Of a stretch of 5,594 nt of DNA, positions 1-4,858 are shown piece after piece (position 1 is the stretch's first letter; every line of letters starts with the position of its first letter). This stretch comes from an uncultured Terriglobus sp. (lineage in GTDB: Bacteria > Acidobacteriota > Terriglobia > Terriglobales > Acidobacteriaceae): NCBI GenBank assembly GCA_937859825.1, contig CALMAP010000398.1:1-5594 (forward strand), written 5' to 3'. The notes under the pieces were generated by a model that saw only the letters and a list, made by a program, of their open reading frames with translations, did not search any database and was not told the origin of the DNA. Both the position numbers and the translations under genes were made by a program.

Positions 1-767
1 GCGTGAACGACATCGCGGTGCAGGGTGCCACGCCGCTGTTCTTTCTGGATTACCTTGCGACCGGCAAGCTCGAGGGCTCGGTTGCGGAGACGGTGGTCTC
101 CGGAATTTCCGAAGCCTGTAAAGCAAATGGATGCGCCCTGATTGGGGGGGAAACCGCGCAGATGCCCGGCTTCTACGCCGATGGCGAATACGACCTGGCA
201 GGTTTTATCGTAGGCGTGGTCAACCGCGACCAGATCGTCACAGGCGAGAAAATCCAAGCCGGGGATTGCCTGATCGGCCTGCCTTCAAATGGCTTGCACA
301 CGAACGGTTACTCACTCGCCCGCAAGCTGCTCTTCGAGACAGCGAAGTACGGCCCCGACCAGTATGTGAACGAACTCAAAGACAAGACCGGCGCAGCCTT
401 GATGCGCCAGCACCGCAGCTATCTCCCCATTCTTCGCAAGCTCGCAGCGGCAGACATCGTTCACGGCATGGCCCACATTACCGGCGGCGGCATCACGGAA
501 AACCTGCCCCGGATCCTGCAAAAGGGTCTGGCCGCGCAGGTGGAGCTGGCTGCCTGGGAGGTGCCGCCTCTTTTCGTCCATCTGCAGGAACTGGGTCAAG
601 TGCACCAGGACGAGATGATGCGCACCTTCAACATGGGTATTGGCATGATCGTGGTTGTCCCAGCAGAGCAGGTGCGCAAGGCCAAAGCGATTCTCAACCG
701 TGCGAACGAGCGTTTCTGCATGATCGGCCGCATCGTTCGCGGTGAGCGCCGCGTTCACTACGTATGA
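1..767 (+). CDS. purM: Phosphoribosylformylglycinamidine cyclo-ligase (AIR synthetase), 5'-truncated by window edge
   Basis: PurM closes the imidazole ring in de novo purine synthesis, converting FGAM plus ATP to AIR in the cytoplasm. Visible are 254 residues plus two bases of a preceding codon. Compared with E. coli PurM (345 residues, recalled), about 91 N-terminal residues lie outside the window, including the start and the early glycine-rich nucleotide-binding segment. Family landmarks in order, numbering from the first full codon: VNDIAVQGATPLFFLDY (1-17), GGETAQMPG (48-56) with YDLAGF (63-68), the substrate-loop motif HTNGYSLAR (99-107), HITGGGITENLPR (158-170) and TFNMGIGM (208-215). 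These are diagnostic of the PurM/AIRS superfamily and specifically of PurM. The frame is intact to its TGA. The stop overlaps the purN start (ATGA), so the two genes are probably co-transcribed and translationally coupled. The GTG at base 3 is an internal Val codon, not the start. Confidence 0.96.
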   Translation, partial: VNDIAVQGATPLFFLDYLATGKLEGSVAETVVSGISEACKANGCALIGGETAQMPGFYADGEYDLAGFIVGVVNRDQIVTGEKIQAGDCLIGLPSNGLHTNGYSLARKLLFETAKYGPDQYVNELKDKTGAALMRQHRSYLPILRKLAAADIVHGMAHITGGGITENLPRILQKGLAAQVELAAWEVPPLFVHLQELGQVHQDEMMRTFNMGIGMIVVVPAEQVRKAKAILNRANERFCMIGRIVRGERRVHYV

Positions 768-1405
768 CCGGACGGAAGGCCCGCCTCGGTGTTCTGCTCA
801 GCGGTCGCGGTTCCAATTTCTTAGCTATTGCCTCTGCCATTGCGGAGGGTTCGCTCACAGGCTGCGAGATTGCCGTGGTGATTTCCAATATTGCGGACGC
901 ACCGGGTCTACGAGCCGCCGCCGAACTTGACCTACCTGCAGCTGCACAGGTGAGCCGGGGCGTTGCGCGCGAGTCGCACGACCTCGCCATGGTGCAACTC
1001 CTGCAACAGCACGGCGTGGACTACGTCATTCTTGCGGGCTATCTGCGCGTGCTCACACCTGCATTTTTACAGGCGTTTCCGCAACGCGTACTCAACATCC
1101 ATCCCGCGCTGCTGCCCAGCTTCCCCGGCTTGCACGCACAGAAGCAGGCGCTGGACTACGGCGCGAAAGTTGCCGGCTGCACCGTTCACTTTGTGGATGA
1201 AGAGGTTGACCACGGTATGATTATTGTGCAGCGTACGGTCGGGATACTGGATTCTGATGACGAGATTTCGCTCTCTGCGCGCATCATAGCCGAAGAACAC
1301 GAGGCCTACCCCGAGGCGATTCGCCGTGTGCTGAGTGGGGAGTACGAAATACGTGGACGACGGTATGTTCGGCGGAGTGGATCGTCCGGACCGGTTCAAT
1401 CCTAA
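764..1405 (+). CDS. purN: Phosphoribosylglycinamide formyltransferase 1 (GAR transformylase)
   Basis: PurN transfers a formyl group from 10-formyl-tetrahydrofolate to GAR, giving FGAR in the purine pathway (cytosolic). The 213-residue product matches the usual length of about 200-215. Seen in the sequence: the phosphate-binding loop LLSGRGSN (11-18), SNIADAPGL (41-49), VILAGYLRVLTP (88-99), the catalytic signature LNIHPALLPSFPGLH (110-124), and VHFVDEEVDHG (141-151). By alignment with the E. coli triad Asn106/His108/Asp144, the catalytic residues are Asn111, His113 and Asp149. The C-terminal tail after about residue 200 is Arg/Ser-rich and not conserved. The ATG at 764 is chosen because it forms an ATGA overlap with the purM stop and puts the SGRGSN loop at the expected distance. 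No good Shine-Dalgarno sequence precedes it, so translation probably depends on coupling to purM. Confidence 0.96.
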   Translation: MTGRKARLGVLLSGRGSNFLAIASAIAEGSLTGCEIAVVISNIADAPGLRAAAELDLPAAAQVSRGVARESHDLAMVQLLQQHGVDYVILAGYLRVLTPAFLQAFPQRVLNIHPALLPSFPGLHAQKQALDYGAKVAGCTVHFVDEEVDHGMIIVQRTVGILDSDDEISLSARIIAEEHEAYPEAIRRVLSGEYEIRGRRYVRRSGSSGPVQS

Positions 1406-1423
1406 GAACTATCCTTGCGACCG

Positions 1424-1445
1424 GAAGCCGCGCTTATGCGGCTTC
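1424..1445. terminator. Hairpin between convergent purN and htrA; possible bidirectional terminator
   Basis: A perfect 8-bp inverted repeat, GAAGCCGC / GCGGCTTC (1424-1431 and 1438-1445), with a 6-base loop, lies 18 bases after the purN stop and 9 bases beyond the stop of the minus-strand protease gene. CCG at 1421-1423 can also pair with CGG at 1451-1453, extending the stem across a 5-base bulge. Being symmetric, it could serve both converging transcripts. Neither strand shows a T-run after the stem, so it is not a textbook intrinsic terminator. It may instead stabilise 3' ends or act with Rho. Confidence 0.45.
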
Positions 1446-1454
1446 GATCCCGGA

Positions 1455-2645
1455 TCATACCGCCTGCGAACCAGCTTCACTCAACGTCACCTTCACGTCC
1501 AGCCTGCGGCGTCCGCGAAAGATCGTGACCACAACTGTATCTCCAGCCTTGTGTGCGTTCATCACGCTGGAGATGTCCTGCGCGCTCGTGATCTCCTGCC
1601 CATCGATGGCGACGATGAAATCTCCGCCGAGCATAACGGGCGTATTGCCGAGAGCGGCACGCTCCGTGCCGCCGTGCAGGCCAGCGCGGTCGGCGGCTCC
1701 GCCCGGGGTAACGTGCTGCACCAGCACGCCGTAGTCGCTGGGCAGACCGATCTGTTCGGCGAGATCGGGACCTATTTCCAGCGGCACGATGGCAAGTGAC
1801 GGGCGGCGCACGTGCCCGTACTTCGCGAAGTCCTCGAGTACCGCGCGTGCCGTGTTGATCGGGATGGCGAAGCCAATACCCGCGCTCTGGTCGGCATTGT
1901 TGCTGGCAATCATGGTATTGATGCCGATGACCTGCCCCTGCGAGTTGAGCAGCGGGCCGCCGGAGTTACCGGGATTGATGGCCGCGTCGGTCTGGATTGC
2001 GTTGTCAATGGCAGAGCCGGTTGGTCCCCGCACCGAACGCATGGCAGAGATGATGCCGCGCGTCATCGTGCCCGAAAGACCAAAAGGATTACCGATGGCG
2101 AAAACCTTCTGGCCAACCTGCAGGTTGTTGGAATTGGCAAGCTCCACCGGATGCAGGTTGGGCGCATTGATCTGCAGCAGGGCCAGATCGTGCACCTTGT
2201 CGATGCCCATGACCATGGCCTTGTACTTGTGCTTGTCGGAAAGCTGCACCTCAATGCGCGGCGAGTTCCCATCGACCACGTGATTGTTGGTGAGAATGTG
2301 CCCCTGCTTGTCCAGAATAAAACCCGAACCCTGGCCCTGTTGCGGCACCTGGCCGTAGAAAAAATCGAAGGCGACGGTGGTCGAAGTGATGTTCACCACA
2401 CTGGGCAGCACCCGCTTGTAGACAGCGATGTTGTTCTGCTCCTCCGTGTCATAGGCCGGCTGCGCGCTGGCTACCTTGAGTTGGAAGTCGCCCAGCGGGC
2501 CGCTCGTCGTAACAAACGAACTGTTCTTCAGCGGCGAGTACTGCTCCACAAGCGCGGACACGGAGCCGGCAGGCCAAAGGTGGTTCGATAAGTAATAAAA
2601 GCCGCCGATTAGGAGCACAACCAGCAGAACGCGTCGCAGTTTCAT
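1455..2645 (-). CDS. HtrA/Deg-family trypsin-like serine protease with one PDZ domain, membrane-anchored
   Basis: This is a periplasmic quality-control protease of the DegP/DegQ/DegS class (396 residues). Seen: an N-terminal hydrophobic segment (about 5-21) after MKLRR with no clear signal-peptidase site, so probably an uncleaved anchor; a variable linker (about 28-70); a chymotrypsin-fold domain (about 72-275) with catalytic His122 (LTNNHVV), Asp153 (HDLALL) and Ser228 (GNSGGP), plus GQGSGFILD (104-112), AIGNPFGLSGTMTRG (183-197) and QTDAAINPGNSGGPL (218-232); then a single PDZ domain (about 280-388) with GVLVQHVTPGGAADRAGL (306-323) and GGDFIVAIDGQ (340-350). DegP and DegQ have two PDZ domains and DegS has one, so the architecture is DegS-like. 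A DegS-type role in sigma-E signalling is not shown, so no symbol is given. An insertion in the PDZ domain (about 325-339) separates the AGL turn from the GGD strand. The ATG at 2645 follows a good Shine-Dalgarno overlapping the coaE stop. It is the last gene of folD-coaE-htrA. Confidence 0.93.
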   Translation of the reverse strand: MKLRRVLLVVLLIGGFYYLSNHLWPAGSVSALVEQYSPLKNSSFVTTSGPLGDFQLKVASAQPAYDTEEQNNIAVYKRVLPSVVNITSTTVAFDFFYGQVPQQGQGSGFILDKQGHILTNNHVVDGNSPRIEVQLSDKHKYKAMVMGIDKVHDLALLQINAPNLHPVELANSNNLQVGQKVFAIGNPFGLSGTMTRGIISAMRSVRGPTGSAIDNAIQTDAAINPGNSGGPLLNSQGQVIGINTMIASNNADQSAGIGFAIPINTARAVLEDFAKYGHVRRPSLAIVPLEIGPDLAEQIGLPSDYGVLVQHVTPGGAADRAGLHGGTERAALGNTPVMLGGDFIVAIDGQEITSAQDISSVMNAHKAGDTVVVTIFRGRRRLDVKVTLSEAGSQAV

Positions 2646-2651
2646 CTTCTT

Positions 2652-2656
2652 TCCTT
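2652..2656 (-). promoter_or_regulatory. Ribosome binding site of the HtrA-family gene, overlapping the coaE stop
   Basis: Read on the minus strand, TAAGGAAAGAAGATG carries the coaE stop TAA, the Shine-Dalgarno AAGGA sharing its two A residues, six spacer bases and the protease ATG. The overlap fixes the start choice and suggests that ribosomes ending on coaE can reinitiate on the protease gene. Confidence 0.75.
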
Positions 2657-3368
2657 ACGTGAGCTCATGATCTTGGATGCGTCCGGTGCGTTGACCTACA
2701 TCCCCTTCATGGCACTGGTCGCTGGACTCCGTACGCAACTGGACATACAGCCGCTCGACGGCTTTCTGCAGTTCCGAAACGGTGCCCTCGTTGCTGAGCA
2801 CAAATTCGGACATGGCCGCCTTCTCCTGGTCACTCATCTGCGCGGCGAACCGCGACTGCGCATCCTGTACCGACGCGTTTTCCCGCTGCAGGTAGCGCTT
2901 CAGCCGAAGTTCTTCCGGTGCGGTAACCAGGACGATGCGGTCGAAGCGGGTGCGCCATGGCGCTTTCGTCGCGATTTCCGCTTCCGCACCGCCTGCGGCA
3001 CCATGTTGCGTTTCAAAGAGCAGCGCCGATTCCACAACGGCCACAGCGTCCGGTGACTGCGCTGCAACGCTACCCATCCAGTCCCGCTGCGCCGCAATGA
3101 CTGCAGGATGCACGATGCGGTTCAATTCCTCCACCCGGCCGTCCTGAAAAGCGATGTGGGCCAGCATGGCGCGATCAAGAGAGCCATCCGCTCGGAGTAC
3201 CTCCGGTCCGAAATGATCGACGATCTGCTGAAACACGGCCTGCCCGGGCTGCATCATGGCACGCCCGATCTCGTCCGACTTTGAGACGAACGCGCCGAGT
3301 TGCTGCAACATGGCCGCAACGGTCGACTTGCCGCTGCCAGCGCCGCCGGTGAGACCTACGCGCAGCAT
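2655..3368 (-). CDS. coaE: Dephospho-CoA kinase
   Basis: CoaE phosphorylates the 3'-hydroxyl of dephospho-CoA with ATP, the last step of coenzyme A synthesis (cytosolic). The product has 237 residues against about 200-206 in typical homologues. Seen: P-loop GLTGGAGSGKST (5-16), SDEIGR (31-36), the conserved HP (87-88), ALLFE (115-119), the lid-region motif RLKRYLQREN (155-164), and QMSDQEKAAMSEFVLSNEG (177-195). These match the family order (P-loop, CoA domain, lid). Two oddities appear. The usual DAD triplet reads KSD (30-32): Asp32, aligning with E. coli Asp33, is kept, but the first Asp is Lys. There are also about 16 extra residues, rich in Ala/Gly/Glu, after LLFE (120-143). The C-terminal 25 residues are unconserved and hydrophilic. 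It starts 4 bases after the folD stop with no clear ribosome binding site, so coupling to folD is likely, and it ends 9 bases before htrA. Confidence 0.93.
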   Translation of the reverse strand: MLRVGLTGGAGSGKSTVAAMLQQLGAFVSKSDEIGRAMMQPGQAVFQQIVDHFGPEVLRADGSLDRAMLAHIAFQDGRVEELNRIVHPAVIAAQRDWMGSVAAQSPDAVAVVESALLFETQHGAAGGAEAEIATKAPWRTRFDRIVLVTAPEELRLKRYLQRENASVQDAQSRFAAQMSDQEKAAMSEFVLSNEGTVSELQKAVERLYVQLRTESSDQCHEGDVGQRTGRIQDHELT

Positions 3369-3372
3369 CGGC

Positions 3373-4293
3373 TCAGGCCAGGCCCCGGCGCATGCGAGCG
3401 GCCTTTACGGTGTTGTGCATGAGCATGGCAATGGTCAGCGCCCCAACGCCACCGGGAACAGGCGTGTAGGCGCTGGAACGTTCATAGCAACGTGGATCGA
3501 TATCGCCCATCAGGACAAAGCCACGCTTCGCAAACGTGGCCCGGCGGCCCTCGTCCGCAGGAAAGAACCGCTCCACATCCGCCGCGCGATCGAGCCGGTT
3601 GATGCCAACGTCGATCAGCACGGCACCCGGCGTGACCATCTCAGGCTGTATCAGCCCCGGAACACCGGTGGCGACCACCAGGATCTCCGCCCGCTGGGTA
3701 TAGGCCGCCAAATCACGCGTGCCTTTGTGGCAAACCGCAACCGTAGCGCCCTCGTTCAGCAGCATGGTGGACGCAGGTTTGCCCACGATGTCGCTGCGGC
3801 CCACCATCACGCAATCCCGACCGGCGATCGGAATGCCGCTTCGGTGGAGCACCTGCATAATGCCTGCGGGGGTGCATGGCACCAGGCTCTCCTGACCGAT
3901 CTGGAGCCTGCCCACGTTTACGGGATGGAAGCCGTCCACATCCTTGCCAGGATCGACCGCTTCGAGGATGCGGCGCGTCTCAATATGCTTTGGCAGCGGA
4001 AGCTGTACAAGAATGCCATCGATGTCCTCGCATACATTCAGTTCCGCCAGCAGGGCAAGAAGTTTGGCTTCTGTGATGTCGGCGGCGGGCGTAAGCAGCA
4101 AGCTGCGAATGCCAAGTTCGCCTGAGCTCTTTACCTTGTTGCGGACATAGACCTCAGAAGCGGGATCGCTGCCGACCAGCACCACCGCGAGGCCGGGAAC
4201 GATTCCCCGGTGCGCGAGTGCTTCCACGGAGTGGCGCACTTCCGCTTTGATCTCCGCAGCGATCGCGGTCCCATCCAGAACTTTTGGCGTCAT
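3373..4293 (-). CDS. folD: Bifunctional methylenetetrahydrofolate dehydrogenase / methenyltetrahydrofolate cyclohydrolase
   Basis: FolD oxidises 5,10-methylene-THF with NADP and hydrolyses the product to 10-formyl-THF, the one-carbon donor for purines and for initiator fMet. The chosen start, MTPKVLDGTAIAAEI, aligns with residue 1 of E. coli FolD and gives 306 residues (E. coli 288). Seen: GLAVVLVGSDPASEVYVRNK (34-53) with Tyr49 and catalytic Lys53, DGILVQLPLP (92-101) with Gln97, KDVDGFHPVNVGRL (117-130) with Asp120, PCTPAGIM (139-146), the NADP-binding turn VGRSDIVGKPAS (164-175), IDVGINRL (227-234) and TPVPGGVGALT (277-287). All residues aligned with known catalytic positions are present. 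About 17 extra residues lie between INRL and the TPVPGG loop (about 235-270). The frame stays open upstream to 4470, but that stretch is Cys-rich and unlike the family. AGG directly abuts the ATG, so the ribosome binding site is poor. A GTG at 4320 preceded by GGA is an alternative adding 9 residues. It is the first gene of folD-coaE-htrA. Confidence 0.94.
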   Translation of the reverse strand: MTPKVLDGTAIAAEIKAEVRHSVEALAHRGIVPGLAVVLVGSDPASEVYVRNKVKSSGELGIRSLLLTPAADITEAKLLALLAELNVCEDIDGILVQLPLPKHIETRRILEAVDPGKDVDGFHPVNVGRLQIGQESLVPCTPAGIMQVLHRSGIPIAGRDCVMVGRSDIVGKPASTMLLNEGATVAVCHKGTRDLAAYTQRAEILVVATGVPGLIQPEMVTPGAVLIDVGINRLDRAADVERFFPADEGRRATFAKRGFVLMGDIDPRCYERSSAYTPVPGGVGALTIAMLMHNTVKAARMRRGLA

Positions 4294-4344
4294 CCTGGTC
4301 AGAATATCGTGTAGCGCCACATGCAATCCAATCTGCGTCTTCTG

Positions 4345-4379
4345 CGGAACGGCATGGAATGGCGTTCCGTACCGGGAAC
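4345..4379. repeat. Overlapping inverted repeats able to form alternative hairpins
   Basis: CGGAACG (4345-4351) and CGTTCCG (4363-4369) are perfect 7-base inverted arms around 11 bases. The right arm contains GTTCC (4364-4368), which can instead pair with GGAAC (4375-4379) across 6 bases. The two hairpins cannot form together. The cluster lies 52-86 bases upstream of the folD ATG and 90-124 bases upstream of the small gene. It could be an RNA leader element or an operator. Function is unknown. Confidence 0.4.
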
Positions 4380-4459
4380 ACTTCTTTCTAAGACACAACT
4401 CGACTATCGCGCACACGTCTAACGACGCAAGCTGCAGTTTGTAGTTGCACGAAGAGATT

Positions 4460-4464
4460 GGAGG
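4460..4464 (+). promoter_or_regulatory. Ribosome binding site of the small hypothetical gene
   Basis: GGAGG lies four bases before the ATG at 4469. The sequence is near-consensus, though the spacing is slightly short. It favours the ATG over an in-frame TTG at 4445, which lies upstream of the GGAGG, and it supports real translation of the small gene. Confidence 0.6.
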
Positions 4465-4468
4465 GCGC

Positions 4469-4732
4469 ATGAACCAGGCAAGTCAGGAACGGCAGAGCAG
4501 CGAGTTCATCACCAACATCTCAGAGGCAGATCTTCAGTCTCTGCGGTCCGATCTGCTGCATGCTGGGCTGGACAGTTGGCAGGCCGGCGAACTCATCTCG
4601 AGCTTTCTTGTAGCGAGGGGCTTCGGTGTCTCTTCAGGAGACGCACGCAAGGTGGCAACCATGATCGAAGCGGAATGCTGCTCACTGGAATACATGCGTC
4701 AGGCACTTACCACCCTTGCGTTTGTGATGTAG
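4469..4732 (+). CDS. Hypothetical protein, 87 residues, divergent from folD
   Basis: I do not recognise this protein. It encodes 87 residues from an ATG preceded by GGAGG. The product has no signal peptide and no transmembrane segment, so it is probably cytosolic. The first 15 or so residues are polar (MNQASQERQSSEF). The rest has helix-forming composition with short breaks: ADLQSLRSDLLHAGL (20-34), WQAGELISSFLVARGFG (37-53), SGDARKVATMIEAECCSLEYM (57-77) and a hydrophobic end, LTTLAFVM. This suggests a compact helical bundle. An adjacent Cys pair (70-71) could bind metal or be redox-active, but nothing confirms it. No antiparallel frame gives a better product over the interval. It stands between divergent folD and a convergent permease gene, so it is probably monocistronic. 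Coding status is supported by the ribosome binding site, protein-like composition and clean fit between neighbours. Confidence 0.7.
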   Translation: MNQASQERQSSEFITNISEADLQSLRSDLLHAGLDSWQAGELISSFLVARGFGVSSGDARKVATMIEAECCSLEYMRQALTTLAFVM

Positions 4733-4768
4733 GTCACGAACGCATTTCTTCTAGAAAACGCATGTTGC

Positions 4769-4858
4769 TCACTCGTATTTGAGCGTCTCCACCGGATCAA
4801 GCGCAGCTGCGCGAGTAGCAGGCAGCGTCCCAAAAATCACGCCAACGAGTACGCTCGT
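4769..4858 (-). pseudogene. Detached C-terminal end of the MacB-type permease, beyond an in-frame TAG
   Basis: Directly after the TAG at 4859-4861, in the same minus-strand frame, 29 codons read TSVLVGVIFGTLPATRAAA followed by LDPVETLKYE and a TGA. This is a textbook MacB/FtsX permease terminus: the rest of the last transmembrane helix, the FGTLPATRAA turn and the LDPxExLxYE tail. It therefore belongs to the permease gene to its right rather than to a separate gene. No start codon with a ribosome binding site precedes it. Only one substituted codon separates it from the upstream part. Confidence 0.85.

Larger units (their letters stand above)
4294..4468. promoter_or_regulatory. Divergent intergenic region between folD (-) and a small gene (+)
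   Basis: These 175 bp must carry the promoter of the minus-strand folD-coaE-htrA operon and probably that of the plus-strand small gene, since both head out of it. A weak minus-strand sigma-70-like pair is TTGCGT (4426-4431) and GATAGT (4404-4409) with a 16-base spacer, matching consensus at 3 of 6 and 4 of 6. I found no convincing plus-strand promoter. The region also holds the repeat cluster at 4345-4379. The presence of promoters follows from gene orientation; the specific boxes are tentative. Confidence 0.4.

Noticed and set aside
3..5. GTG at the left edge as the purM start.
   Set aside because: It is the Val of the internal VNDI motif. The preceding two bases fit the Cys codon of the family's CVND context, so the gene continues outside the window.
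144..150. Run of seven G residues in purM, a possible phase-variable or frameshift tract.
   Set aside because: It encodes part of the conserved IGGET motif and the frame stays intact on both sides, so it is explained by coding constraint.
1812..2591. Long plus-strand open frame of 259 codons opposite the protease gene.
   Set aside because: It is a shadow of the codon pattern of a clear HtrA-family gene with an intact catalytic triad, and its product resembles no known family.
3256..4125. Long plus-strand open frame of 289 codons across the coaE/folD junction.
   Set aside because: It runs antisense to two well-supported genes. Its composition is that of a reverse-complement shadow and no ribosome binding site was noted.
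4294..4470. In-frame 59-codon N-terminal extension of FolD starting at an ATG at 4470.
   Set aside because: The extension is Cys-rich and unlike FolD, has no Shine-Dalgarno before its ATG, and would fill the only space for the operon promoter. The family start aligns at 4293.
4739..4763. Direct repeat AACGCAT (4739-4745 and 4757-4763) around the palindrome TTCTAGAA, between the small gene and the permease.
   Set aside because: The units are only 7 bases, seen twice. The only stem available (TTTC/GAAA) is 4 bp, too weak to call a terminator or attachment site.
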